A stretch of 64,000 bases of DNA, from the NCBI RefSeq assembly GCF_004167675.1, contig NZ_SEZQ01000003.1. One strand, 5' to 3'. Below, in pieces: positions 44,448 through 53,729 of the stretch (positions within the stretch are counted from its first letter, which is position 1; each line of letters starts with the position of its first letter). Both the position numbers and the translations under genes were made by a program. The notes under the pieces are model-generated. The model was not told the DNA's origin. It searched no databases and saw nothing but the letters and a program-made list of their open reading frames with translations. This DNA comes from Aliivibrio finisterrensis_A. Its GTDB lineage: Bacteria; Pseudomonadota; Gammaproteobacteria; Enterobacterales; Vibrionaceae.

Positions 44448-44487
44448 GTCGTTAGTTGTTTAATTAAGTATATAGAGGACTAAGATA

Positions 44488-44937
44488 ATGCAAGTTATTC
44501 TACTTGATAAAATCGGTAACCTAGGTAGCCTTGGCGACCAAGTTAACGTTAAAGCTGGTTACGCACGTAACTTCCTTATCCCACAAGGTAAGGCTGTTAT
44601 GGCAACTAAAGCTAACGTAGAGATGTTTGAAACTCGTCGCGCTGAATTAGAAGCTAACGTTGCTAAGCAACTAGCTGCTGCAGAAGCTCGTGCTGAGTCT
44701 GTTAACGCTCTAGAAGTTACTATCGCATCAAAATCTGGTGACGAAGGTAAACTATTCGGTTCAATCGGTACTCGTGACATCGCTGACGCTATTACAGCTG
44801 CAGGCGTTAAAGTTGCGAAAAGCGAAGTTCGTCTTCCTGAAGGCGCTCTACGTACAACTGGTTCTTTCGAAGTTAGCATCCAACTTCACTCTGAAGTATT
44901 TGCTACATTGAAATTAGAAGTTGTTGCTGCTGAGTAA
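44488..44937 (+). CDS. rplI: Large ribosomal subunit protein bL9
   Basis: The 149 residues match bL9: N-terminal rRNA-binding domain with MQVILLDKIGNLG and VKAGYARNFLIPQGKA, a long connecting helix (about 40-75) and the C-terminal domain. Last gene of the operon, with a strong terminator behind it. Confidence 0.98.
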   Translation: MQVILLDKIGNLGSLGDQVNVKAGYARNFLIPQGKAVMATKANVEMFETRRAELEANVAKQLAAAEARAESVNALEVTIASKSGDEGKLFGSIGTRDIADAITAAGVKVAKSEVRLPEGALRTTGSFEVSIQLHSEVFATLKLEVVAAE

Positions 44938-44960
44938 TCAATAGCCAACTAATAATTTAA

Positions 44961-44989
44961 ACGCCAGCCTTAGTGCTGGCGTTTTTTTT
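44961..44989 (+). terminator. Terminator of the rpsF operon
   Basis: ACGCCAGC, 6-nt loop, GCTGGCGT, then a run of eight T. Confidence 0.95.
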
Positions 44990-45121
44990 ATCTCTCCGTT
45001 ATATTCTTATTTCGATTCATTATTCTCATCTGCTTTTTCTATCTTGAAAATAACTCAATAACAACTTGAGAAAAATTCATAATCACTCTCTTGACATTGA
45101 ACTCTATTACATACATCCTGT

Positions 45122-45137
45122 AGACATATAGACGTCT
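45122..45137. promoter_or_regulatory. Tandem MetJ (met) boxes upstream of metF
   Basis: AGACATAT followed directly by a perfect AGACGTCT; MetJ binds contiguous 8-bp boxes of this consensus. They lie about 70 bp before metF and 26 bp after a TTGACA (45091-45096) that may be its -35 element. Confidence 0.85.
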
Positions 45138-45206
45138 AAATGATGTCGGCATGGATGATGTATTTTTGTAATGCGGTATTTTGCATTACAGCAGGGAGAG
45201 TAAGAT

Positions 45207-46097
45207 ATGGCCTATTCACACGCAAGCCACCTAGAGTCACTGAATCAAAATATTGCTGAGCTTGATGGTAGCATCAATGTTTCTTTTGAGTTTTTTCCAC
45301 CAAGTTCAGAAAAAATGGAAGAAACACTATGGAACTCTATTCACCGCTTAAAAACACTGGAACCAAAATTTGTATCTGTTACTTATGGTGCAAACTCTGG
45401 CGAGCGTGATCGCACTCACTCAATCATTAAAGAAATCAAAGAACAAACAGGTCTTATTGCTGCCCCGCATTTAACTTGTATTGATGCAAGTCGCTCAGAG
45501 CTTGTTGATATCGCCAATGACTATTGGGCCAATGGCATTAAAGATATCGTTGCACTGCGTGGTGATATTCCAGCAGGTGGTGGTGCACCTGAAATGTATG
45601 CATCAGATCTGGTTGAGTTGTTAAAATCTCAACATGACTTTGATATTTCAGTGGCTGCTTTTCCTGAGGTTCATCCTGAAGCGAAAAGTGCACAGGCTGA
45701 CCTACTTAATTTAAAACGTAAAGTAGATGCAGGTGCTAACCGTGCTATTACCCAATTCTTTTTTGATGTAGAAAGCTATTTACGCTTTCGTGACCGTTGT
45801 GTGTCTGCTGGCATTGATGTAGAGATCATTCCAGGTATTTTACCTGTATCGAACTTTAAACAGGCTTCTCGCTTTGCCAAGATGAATAATGTGAAGATCC
45901 CTGGTTGGATGGCACAGCAGTTTGAAGGTTTGGATGATGACCCTGTGACTCGTCAAATGGTAGGTGCAAGTCATGCGATAGATATGACGCGTATCTTAAG
46001 CCGTGAGGGTGTGAAAGATTTCCACTTCTATACACTAAACCGTGCAGAACATACTTATGCACTGTGTCATACACTAGGTGTACGCCCTAAAGGTTAA
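45207..46097 (+). CDS. metF: 5,10-methylenetetrahydrofolate reductase
   Basis: FAD enzyme that makes 5-methyltetrahydrofolate for methionine synthesis. The 296 residues form the usual TIM barrel, with FEFFPPSSEKMEETLW near the N-terminus (catalytic Glu in SFEFFPP), HLTCIDASR, the ALRGDIPAGGG loop and QFFFDVESYLRFRD in the family pattern. AGGGAGAG precedes the ATG. MetJ boxes upstream indicate repression by methionine. Confidence 0.96.
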   Translation: MAYSHASHLESLNQNIAELDGSINVSFEFFPPSSEKMEETLWNSIHRLKTLEPKFVSVTYGANSGERDRTHSIIKEIKEQTGLIAAPHLTCIDASRSELVDIANDYWANGIKDIVALRGDIPAGGGAPEMYASDLVELLKSQHDFDISVAAFPEVHPEAKSAQADLLNLKRKVDAGANRAITQFFFDVESYLRFRDRCVSAGIDVEIIPGILPVSNFKQASRFAKMNNVKIPGWMAQQFEGLDDDPVTRQMVGASHAIDMTRILSREGVKDFHFYTLNRAEHTYALCHTLGVRPKG

Positions 46098-46125
46098 GCT
46101 AGACTATCTTTCGAACTCATTATAA

Positions 46126-46151
46126 AGAGCCGCTACTATAGCGGTTTTTTT
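46126..46151 (+). terminator. Terminator of metF
   Basis: CCGCTA, loop CTA, TAGCGG, then seven T. Confidence 0.85.
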
Positions 46152-46170
46152 GTGCCTGTATCTATCTAAA

Positions 46171-46198
46171 AGAAAAGGCCACCGAAGTGACCTTTGAA
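46171..46198 (-). terminator. Terminator of ppc
   Basis: On the minus strand AAAGGTCAC, loop TTCG, GTGGCCTTT and a T-rich tail; nearly the same hairpin as behind efp. Confidence 0.8.
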
Positions 46199-46226
46199 TA
46201 TAGGAAGGAGGTTTAAACCCTAATGA

Positions 46227-48857
46227 TTAGCCAGTATTACGCATACCTGCAGCAATACCAGCAATAGTAACCATTAGTGCTTCTTCAAGCTCTGGTGACG
46301 TCTCTTCTTTTTGACGAGTACGGAACAGAAGCTCAGCTTGTAGCATATTTAGTGGATCGACATAAATATTACGTAGACGAATAGACTCAGAACCCCATGG
46401 GTCACGTTCCATTAAGTGATCGCTGTTCTCTACGTTCAATACTGCTTTAATATCGGCCTGTAATTGATTGCGTAGACGCTCACCTAGAGGCCATAGAGAC
46501 TTATCAGTTAAACGCTGATCGTAGTATTCAGACATCTGTGGATTACATTTGGTGTAAACCATTTCAAGCATACCAAGACGCGTAGAGAAGAAAGGCCATT
46601 CACGACACATCTCTTCTAATAGCTCTTGGTGACCCTTATCAATTGAATATTGAATTGCTTCACCAGCACCTAGCCACGCAGGAAGAACCAAACGGTTTTG
46701 ACTCCATGAGAAGATCCATGGGATTGCTCGTAAGCTTTCAACACCACCATTTGGGTTACGCTTAGCAGGGCGGGATCCTAGTGGAAGTTTACCCAATTCT
46801 AGCTCTGGCGTTGCCGCTCGGAAGTAAGGTACAAAGTCTTTTTCGCCACGAACTACATTACGGTAGGCTTCACATGACACTTCAGATAGCACTTCCATCA
46901 GGTCACGCCAATCTTGTTTTGGCTCTGGTGGTGGCAGAAGATTAGCTTCAAGGATCGCACTTGCGTATAGGTTAAAGCTGTTTACTGCTACTTCAGGTAG
47001 ACCCAATTTAAAGCGGATCATTTCACCTTGTTCAGTTACGCGTAAACCGCCTTTTAAGCTTTTTGGTGGTTGAGACAGAAGAGCAGCATGCGCTGGAGCG
47101 CCGCCACGACCAATAGTACCGCCACGGCCATGGAATAAAGTAAGCTCAATGCTCTCTTTCTCACACACTTCAACGAGTGCTTCCATCGCACTGTATTGCG
47201 CCCAACCCGCTGACATTACACCAGCATCTTTTGCAGAATCAGAGTAACCGATCATCACCATTTGATGGTTTTGGATAAATCCACGATACCAGTCAATAGA
47301 GAACAGTTGTTCCATTACTTCTTTAGAGCGGTTTAAATCGTCCAGAGTTTCAAACAGCGGACACACATCCATACGGAATGGACAGCCAGCTTCTTGAAGT
47401 AATAAGTGAACCGCTAATACATCCGATGCAGTACGAGCCATTGAAATAACATAAGAGCCTAACGCTTCTTTTGATTGCTCAGCCACGACTTTACAGGTAT
47501 CAATTACTTCTTGAACGTCAGGAGATGGTTCCCAATTACGAGGAAGAAGAGGACGCTTAGAGCTAAGTTCATTAACAAGGAAAGAAATCTTATCTTGTTC
47601 GCTCCACTGGTCGTAATCACCAATGCCTAAATAGCGAGTAAGTTCTGATAAAACATCTGAGTGACGCGTACTTTCTTGGCGAATATCAAGGCGAACAAGG
47701 TGGGCACCAAACGCTTTCACACGACGCAATGTATCCAGTAGAGAGCCATCTGCAATGATCCCCATACCACAAGCATGTAAAGATTGGTAACACGCGTATA
47801 GTGGGTTCCATAGCTGATCTGCATCAGTCAAGATGGCTTTATTTGGTGCAAGCTCACCTTTCATTTGTGCGTCTAAGTTTTCTAACGTATTGCTTAAAAG
47901 TACACGCAGTTGTTTTAGGATCGCACGGTAAGGTTCGTGCTCATCGCCAGCCAGTTCACGCACCTCATCAGAGCATTTTACCATTGAAAGTTCGCTGACT
48001 AATTCGTTAATGTCTTTTAGGTAAAGATCAGCGGCTTTCCAGCGAGAAAGAAGCATGACTTCTCGCGTAATTTTGTGCGTTACAAATGGGTTACCATCAC
48101 GGTCCCCTCCCATCCAAGAAGACATATGGACAGGACGAGCATCAATAGGAAGCCCTTCGCCTAAATGGCCTTCTAAACGCTGGTCGAATTCACGTAAGAA
48201 ATCAGGAATACCTTGCCATAAAGAGTTTTCAACAACGGCAAAACCCCATTTAGCTTCATCTAATGGTGTAGGACGTTCTTGACGAATAACATCAGAGTGC
48301 CACGCTTGTGCAATCAGTTGTTCAAGGCGACGTTCTGTTTTGTCACGCTCAGAGAAAGAGATATCACCAAGCTCAAGCTTTGATAAACATTCGTTGATTT
48401 TCACCAACTTATTGATCATGGTACGACGGGCAATTTCTGTTGGGTGTGCTGTTAATACCAGTTCAATATTCAGTTCACGAACCGCTTGTGCAGTATCTAA
48501 TTTACTAACATCACTTTGATTTAATTTAGAGAAAAGGGTGCTAATTGCATCTGGTTCGCATACATGTGATTCACAATGACGTGAAATCGTATGGTACTGC
48601 TCTGCCATATTGGTAAGATTAAGGAATTGACTGAATGCACGAGCTACTGGCGTTAATTGATCATCTGGGAGGCTTTTGATTTCTTCAATCAGTGCATTAC
48701 GGTCTTCATCGCTTCCTGCGCGTGCTGTTTTAGACAGCTTACGAATGGTTTCAACTTTTGCTAATAACTCTTCACCATGTGCGTCTCGAATTGTATTACC
48801 AAGCAAATGACCCAACATGCTGACATTACTTTTTAAAGCAGAATACTTTTCATTCAT
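46227..48857 (-). CDS. ppc: Phosphoenolpyruvate carboxylase
   Basis: Anaplerotic carboxylation of phosphoenolpyruvate to oxaloacetate. The 876 residues match Ppc length (883 in E. coli), with catalytic motifs VLTAHPTEIARRT (His near 138), GGDRDGNPFVT, GYSDSAKDAG and FHGRGGTIGRGG, and the C-terminal MRNTG. It lies next to argE and convergent with metF, as in E. coli (metF-ppc-argE). Confidence 0.97.
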   Translation of the reverse strand: MNEKYSALKSNVSMLGHLLGNTIRDAHGEELLAKVETIRKLSKTARAGSDEDRNALIEEIKSLPDDQLTPVARAFSQFLNLTNMAEQYHTISRHCESHVCEPDAISTLFSKLNQSDVSKLDTAQAVRELNIELVLTAHPTEIARRTMINKLVKINECLSKLELGDISFSERDKTERRLEQLIAQAWHSDVIRQERPTPLDEAKWGFAVVENSLWQGIPDFLREFDQRLEGHLGEGLPIDARPVHMSSWMGGDRDGNPFVTHKITREVMLLSRWKAADLYLKDINELVSELSMVKCSDEVRELAGDEHEPYRAILKQLRVLLSNTLENLDAQMKGELAPNKAILTDADQLWNPLYACYQSLHACGMGIIADGSLLDTLRRVKAFGAHLVRLDIRQESTRHSDVLSELTRYLGIGDYDQWSEQDKISFLVNELSSKRPLLPRNWEPSPDVQEVIDTCKVVAEQSKEALGSYVISMARTASDVLAVHLLLQEAGCPFRMDVCPLFETLDDLNRSKEVMEQLFSIDWYRGFIQNHQMVMIGYSDSAKDAGVMSAGWAQYSAMEALVEVCEKESIELTLFHGRGGTIGRGGAPAHAALLSQPPKSLKGGLRVTEQGEMIRFKLGLPEVAVNSFNLYASAILEANLLPPPEPKQDWRDLMEVLSEVSCEAYRNVVRGEKDFVPYFRAATPELELGKLPLGSRPAKRNPNGGVESLRAIPWIFSWSQNRLVLPAWLGAGEAIQYSIDKGHQELLEEMCREWPFFSTRLGMLEMVYTKCNPQMSEYYDQRLTDKSLWPLGERLRNQLQADIKAVLNVENSDHLMERDPWGSESIRLRNIYVDPLNMLQAELLFRTRQKEETSPELEEALMVTIAGIAAGMRNTG

Positions 48858-49036
48858 ACATACTTCCTATACGTGTAATTTTGTTACATCCAAATTTTTT
48901 CCTGACTCCAATCTATCCGAATTTACGGCGCTTCGTCAAATATTGAAGAATAAACGATGACTTTTTAAACAATTTGTTGCCGTAGATCATCGAATATTCA
49001 TTTTGATATTGACGGTTTTTGTAAATTTATTTCAGC

Positions 49037-50173
49037 TTAGAAACAGTGTTTATACATCAATTTACTTAATACATTGATTGTTGGATCAATAAAAGAAAAT
49101 GCTAAGAATTCATCAGGTTGGTGTGCTTGTTCAATTGAACCGGGCCCCAAAACTAGGGTTGGACACAGATCTTGTAAGAAAGGTGCCTCAGTACAATAGT
49201 TCACGGTTTCCACTTCTTGACCACAAAGTTCTGCGGTACTTGTAACAATTGGGCTGTTTGGGCTGCATTCATAGCCAGGGATAGGTTCATGAAGTGGTGT
49301 GATATCAATTCGCCCCGGCCATTTTGTTTCAACTTCTTTTAGCGCATCACGCAGCATATTGTCGAGTCCATCAAGGCTGATCCCTGGTAATGGGCGAACA
49401 TCATAATGCAATTCACAGCAGCCACAAATACGGTTAGGGCTGTCTCCACCATGGATATGGCCAAGATTGAGTGTTGGGTATGGGATAGAAAAACCAGGGT
49501 TATGATATTCCTTCACCAGTTTATTTTTTAAACCCATTAATGCAAACATGATCTCATTCATGATCTCTAAGGCGTTTACCCCATGTGCAGGATCAGAAGA
49601 ATGCCCTGACTTACCTGTTACTCGAATCGCATTCGCAACGTGACCTTTATGGCCTCGTATCGGTTTTAGGCTCGTAGGCTCACCGATAATGCAATAATCA
49701 GGTTGTATTTGGGTATTTGATGCAAAGTGGCGAGCACCAAGCATGGTGGTTTCTTCATCACAGGTTGCCAGGATATAAAGTGGTTTTGATTGGTCTTTCC
49801 AATTGATATTTTTAATCGCCTCTAAGATGAAAGCAAAAAATCCCTTCATATCAGCGGTACCAAGACCATAGAACCGATCGTTAGCTTCGGTTAATGCATG
49901 AGGTTCATAGTTCCAACGACCTTGGTCATAAGGCACGGTATCTGTGTGGCCAGCTAACAATAGACCACCTTCTCCTGAGCCAAGTTTAGCCAATAAGTTT
50001 AGTTTGCCTTTTTCGATCTCTTCAATCTCAACTTCACAGCCCAAGTCTTCACACCATTGCGCTAATTTGTGGATCACTTCGGCATTGCCTTCGTCCCAAC
50101 TTGAATCGGTTGAGCTGATCGATGAGGTAGAAATGAGTTGCTGATAATAGTCTTTAAATTCTGGAAATTTCAT
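49037..50173 (-). CDS. argE: Acetylornithine deacetylase
   Basis: Zinc M20-family hydrolase that releases ornithine from N-acetylornithine. The 378 residues contain the metal motifs LAGHTDTVPYD, the GTADMKGF Asp and CDEETTMLGARH (catalytic Glu pair), and a lid domain (about 185-290). Divergent from argCBGH with an ArgR operator between. Its presence beside an ArgA-like domain fused to ArgH indicates the linear acetyl cycle rather than ArgJ recycling. Confidence 0.95.
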   Translation of the reverse strand: MKFPEFKDYYQQLISTSSISSTDSSWDEGNAEVIHKLAQWCEDLGCEVEIEEIEKGKLNLLAKLGSGEGGLLLAGHTDTVPYDQGRWNYEPHALTEANDRFYGLGTADMKGFFAFILEAIKNINWKDQSKPLYILATCDEETTMLGARHFASNTQIQPDYCIIGEPTSLKPIRGHKGHVANAIRVTGKSGHSSDPAHGVNALEIMNEIMFALMGLKNKLVKEYHNPGFSIPYPTLNLGHIHGGDSPNRICGCCELHYDVRPLPGISLDGLDNMLRDALKEVETKWPGRIDITPLHEPIPGYECSPNSPIVTSTAELCGQEVETVNYCTEAPFLQDLCPTLVLGPGSIEQAHQPDEFLAFSFIDPTINVLSKLMYKHCF

Positions 50174-50238
50174 TTATTCATACATCCACTGTTGACACAA
50201 AAGATAGAACCCTGTAAAACACATATTAAATCACATAA

Positions 50239-50277
50239 AGTGAATAGAAATACAGTTTAGTTTAATTTTTATGAATA
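50239..50277. promoter_or_regulatory. Tandem ARG boxes between argE and argC
   Basis: First box at 50239-50256 fits WNTGAATWWWWATTCANW in 16 of 18 bases; a second, poorer box (about 14 of 18) follows after exactly 3 bp, the canonical spacing for an ArgR hexamer. Confidence 0.75.
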
Positions 50278-50379
50278 AACTAAATTATAAAAAGGAAAGT
50301 CAGTATCAAATATGTGTAACGTTAAAGTTACCTTGAATGGCATTTTCCTTCAATAGATGAAGAGATAAACGGACGTATT

Positions 50380-51384
50380 ATGTTGAAAACAACCATCATC
50401 GGAGCAAGCGGATATACAGGTGCAGAATTAGCACTGATGATATTTAAGCACCCACACCTTTCTTTAGCTGGTTTGTATGTTTCAGAAAACAGCTTAGATA
50501 AAGGCAAAGCGATTAGTGAATTGTATGGTTCATTAAAAGGTATCGTTGATGATGTGTTGCAGCCATTGTCGGATGTTACTCAAGTTGCTAAAGAGTCTGA
50601 TGTGGTGTTGTTAGCAACAGCACATGAGGTGAGCCACGATTTAGCCGCGACATTTTTAGAGAATGATTGTGTTGTTTTTGATTTGTCAGGTGCGTTTCGC
50701 GTTCAGCAAGAAGGTTTCTATTCTGAATACTATGGCTTTGAACATAAGCATGAAGCATGGCTAGATAAAGCGGTTTATGGATTAGCAGAGTGGAATGCAG
50801 AAGCGATCACTCAAGCTCAATTGATTGCTGTACCAGGATGTTATCCAACTGCATCACAATTAGCATTAAAACCATTAGTTGAATTTGATTTATTAGATAA
50901 GAATCAATGGCCGGTAATTAACGCGACGAGTGGTGTTACTGGTGCAGGGCGTAAAGCGAATTTAGTCAGTAGTTTTTGTGAAGTGAGCCTACAACCCTAT
51001 GGCGTATTTACTCATCGTCACCAACCTGAAATTGCAGCGCATTTAGGTTGTGATGTTATCTTTACGCCTCATCTTGGTAATTTTAAGCGTGGAATTTTAG
51101 CGACTATCACCACTAAATTAGCAAAAGGCGTTACTGAAAAAGAAATTCAACACGCTTTTGAGAAGAGTTATGGCCAAGCCGCAGCGGTACGTTTATTGGG
51201 TAATGAAATGCCAAAAATTCAATCGGTAGAGAAAACCCCTTTCTGTGATATCGGTTGGAAAGTGCAAGGCGAACACCTAATCGTGGTCTCGGCGATTGAT
51301 AATTTATTAAAAGGGGCATCAAGCCAAGCCATGCAATGCATTAATATTCGCTTTGGCTTTCCAATGTTAACATCTCTAATATAA
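50380..51384 (+). CDS. argC: N-acetyl-gamma-glutamyl-phosphate reductase
   Basis: NADPH-dependent third step of arginine synthesis. The 334 residues show the Rossmann start IIGASGYTGAELA, the catalytic Cys in AVPGCYPTAS (near 154) and the HRHQPEIAAHLG block with the catalytic His. First gene of argC-argB-argG-argH. Confidence 0.96.
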   Translation: MLKTTIIGASGYTGAELALMIFKHPHLSLAGLYVSENSLDKGKAISELYGSLKGIVDDVLQPLSDVTQVAKESDVVLLATAHEVSHDLAATFLENDCVVFDLSGAFRVQQEGFYSEYYGFEHKHEAWLDKAVYGLAEWNAEAITQAQLIAVPGCYPTASQLALKPLVEFDLLDKNQWPVINATSGVTGAGRKANLVSSFCEVSLQPYGVFTHRHQPEIAAHLGCDVIFTPHLGNFKRGILATITTKLAKGVTEKEIQHAFEKSYGQAAAVRLLGNEMPKIQSVEKTPFCDIGWKVQGEHLIVVSAIDNLLKGASSQAMQCINIRFGFPMLTSLI

Positions 51385-51387
51385 AGT

Positions 51388-52182
51388 ATGGTATTTAGTA
51401 TGAAACAACGTCCTTTAGTGATTAAGTTAGGTGGCGCGGTATTGTCATCAACCGAAACGTTAACACAATTGTTTAAAACGGTTTCAAACTATCAACAGCA
51501 AGCAAACCGAGCATTAGTGATTGTCCATGGTGGTGGTTATTTAGTGGATGAGTTGATGGACAAACTTCAGCTTGAAACGATTAAAAAAGAAGGTTTACGT
51601 GTGACACCAAAAGACCAAATTGGCTATATCGCAGGTGCTCTGGCTGGAACGGCAAATAAAATGCTACAAGGCCAAGCAATGAAAAGTGGTGTGAAGGCAA
51701 TTGGTTTGAGTTTGGCTGATGGCGGTCTATGTAAAATCACACAGCTTAATCCTGAACTAGGTAATGTAGGTTTAGCCACAGCAGGTGATGCAAGTGTGTT
51801 GAACGCCATTTTAGCGACAAAGGTAACCCCAATAATTAGCTCTATTGGTATTACCGAACAAGGCGAATTAATGAACGTTAATGCAGACCAAGCAGCAGTG
51901 TCTGTGGCAACGGCATTAGATGCTGATCTCGTTTTATTGTCAGATGTCGCTGGTGTATTGGATAGCAAGAAGCAATTGATCACCAGTTTAGATTCAGAGC
52001 AGGCAGAAGTATTGATTCAGCAAGAAGTGATTACCGATGGCATGATCGTCAAGGTAAAAGCGGCATTAGAAGCGGCACAAGAATTAGGTCGAGCGATAGA
52101 GGTGGCATCATGGCGCTCGCCAGAAAAATTAGCTGAGTTGTTTATTGGTAACAGTATCGGCACACAGTTTCAGCCTAAGTAG
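51388..52182 (+). CDS. argB: Acetylglutamate kinase
   Basis: Phosphorylates N-acetylglutamate. The 264 residues belong to the amino-acid kinase family, with VIKLGGAVLSS (phosphate lysine near 13), the VHGGGYLVDELM loop and the MNVNADQAAV and TDGMIVKVKAAL segments. The start may be ATG 51388, 4 bp after argC, or ATG 51400 (MKQRPLVIK), which fits relatives slightly better; neither has a strong ribosome site, suggesting coupling to argC. Confidence 0.95.
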   Translation: MVFSMKQRPLVIKLGGAVLSSTETLTQLFKTVSNYQQQANRALVIVHGGGYLVDELMDKLQLETIKKEGLRVTPKDQIGYIAGALAGTANKMLQGQAMKSGVKAIGLSLADGGLCKITQLNPELGNVGLATAGDASVLNAILATKVTPIISSIGITEQGELMNVNADQAAVSVATALDADLVLLSDVAGVLDSKKQLITSLDSEQAEVLIQQEVITDGMIVKVKAALEAAQELGRAIEVASWRSPEKLAELFIGNSIGTQFQPK

Positions 52183-52249
52183 GCAATGAGTTTCAATTTT
52201 TAGTTTTTAGAATACAGTCGCCGCGAGTATGCGGAGCAAGGAGAATAGA

Positions 52250-53461
52250 ATGAGCAAGAAAATAAAAGTAAACAAGGTTGTTGTTGCATACTCAGGTGGC
52301 CTAGATACCTCTGTGATCATCCCATGGTTAAAAGAAAACTACCACTGTGAAGTTATCGCATTTGTCGCTGATGTAGGTCAAGGTGCTGAAGAGCTCGAAG
52401 GCATTGAAGCAAAAGCTATCGCATCGGGTGCTTCTGAATGTTATATCGCTGATCTAAAAGAAGAAATGGTGTCAGACTACATATTTCCAACGTTAAAAAC
52501 GGGGGCGCTTTATGAGGGTAAATACCTACTAGGTACTTCAATGGCTCGTCCAATTATTGCTAAAGCACAAGTTGAAGTTGCACGTAATGTAGGAGCCGAT
52601 GCATTGTGCCATGGCTGTACAGGTAAAGGTAATGACCAAATTCGTTTTGAAGGCGCTTTTGCTGCACTTGCCCCTGATCTGCATGTGATTGCACCATGGC
52701 GTGAGTGGGATCTGGTTAGCCGTGAAGAGTGTTTAGATTACCTTGCTGAGCGTAATATCCCTTGCTCAGCATCATTAACTAAAATTTATTCTCGTGATGC
52801 AAATGCATGGCACATCTCAACAGAAGGCGGTGTTCTTGAAGATACATGGAATGCACCAAATGACGATTGTTGGGCGTGGACGGTTGATCCAGAGCAAGCA
52901 CCAAATGAATCAGAGATGGTTTCTTTAAAAGTAGAAAAAGGCGCCGTTGTTGCGGTTGATGGTAAAACAATGACGCCTTATGAAGTCGTTGTTTACCTAA
53001 ATGAGAAAGGCATTAAGCACGGTGTTGGTCGTATTGATATCGTTGAAAACCGTTTGGTAGGCATGAAGTCTCGTGGTTGTTACGAAACTCCAGGTGGAAC
53101 CATCATCAATGAAGCATTGCGTGCTGTAGAGCAACTGGTTTTAGATAAAGCTTCATTTGAGTTTCGTGAAGAGTTGGGAATTAAAGCTTCTCATCTTGTA
53201 TATGATGGTCGTTGGTTTACGCCGTTGTGTAAGTCTATCTTAGCTGCAACAGAAGAGTTGGCACAAGACGTAAATGGTGACGTTGTGATTAAGCTTTACA
53301 AAGGTCAAGCAACAGTCACTCAAAAGCGTTCAGATAACAGCTTATACTCAGAAGAGTTTGCAACGTTTGGCGCTGATGAAGTGTATGACCAAAGTCATGC
53401 TGAAGGCTTTATTCGTCTTTACTCACTATCAAGCCGTATTCGTGCATTGAATAGCAAATAA
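52250..53461 (+). CDS. argG: Argininosuccinate synthase
   Basis: Condenses citrulline and aspartate with ATP. The 403 residues begin MSKKIKVNKVVVAYSGGLDTSV; the PP-motif SGGLDTS is in place, as is the GCTGKGNDQIRFE citrulline/aspartate loop. ATG 52250 stands seven bases behind AAGGAG; an upstream ATG at 52229 would add residues unlike the family. Confidence 0.96.
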   Translation: MSKKIKVNKVVVAYSGGLDTSVIIPWLKENYHCEVIAFVADVGQGAEELEGIEAKAIASGASECYIADLKEEMVSDYIFPTLKTGALYEGKYLLGTSMARPIIAKAQVEVARNVGADALCHGCTGKGNDQIRFEGAFAALAPDLHVIAPWREWDLVSREECLDYLAERNIPCSASLTKIYSRDANAWHISTEGGVLEDTWNAPNDDCWAWTVDPEQAPNESEMVSLKVEKGAVVAVDGKTMTPYEVVVYLNEKGIKHGVGRIDIVENRLVGMKSRGCYETPGGTIINEALRAVEQLVLDKASFEFREELGIKASHLVYDGRWFTPLCKSILAATEELAQDVNGDVVIKLYKGQATVTQKRSDNSLYSEEFATFGADEVYDQSHAEGFIRLYSLSSRIRALNSK

Positions 53462-53505
53462 TTTTCACGTTCAGTAACAATACTTAAACAAATTGATTTA
53501 CACTA

Positions 53506-53548
53506 ATCGAAGTGCATTTAATAACTAAATGCGCTTCGATTTTTTTTA
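53506..53548 (+). terminator. Terminator of argG
   Basis: ATCGAAGTGCATTT pairs with AAATGCGCTTCGAT (one G-T pair) and is followed by eight T. So argH must have its own promoter or depend on read-through. Confidence 0.85.
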
Positions 53549-53674
53549 TCTAAACATTAGTACTTAGGGTAATGTGCGCACCGATGAATAAATATGTAAA
53601 TAAAGTGAATTAAAACTTTATTTTTACCAAGAATTACCGTAAGTTTGAACTATCAAGAAAAATACTGAATTGAA

Positions 53675-53692
53675 TCAGAATTAATATTTGCA
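53675..53692. promoter_or_regulatory. Possible ARG box upstream of argH
   Basis: TCAGAATTAATATTTGCA fits the ARG-box consensus in about 15 of 18 bases and lies 38 bp before the argH start. The adjoining 18-mer three bases upstream is poor. Confidence 0.45.
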
Positions 53693-53729
53693 AAAAAGCA
53701 GTGAGCACTGTGCATTTAGGAGAGACACC

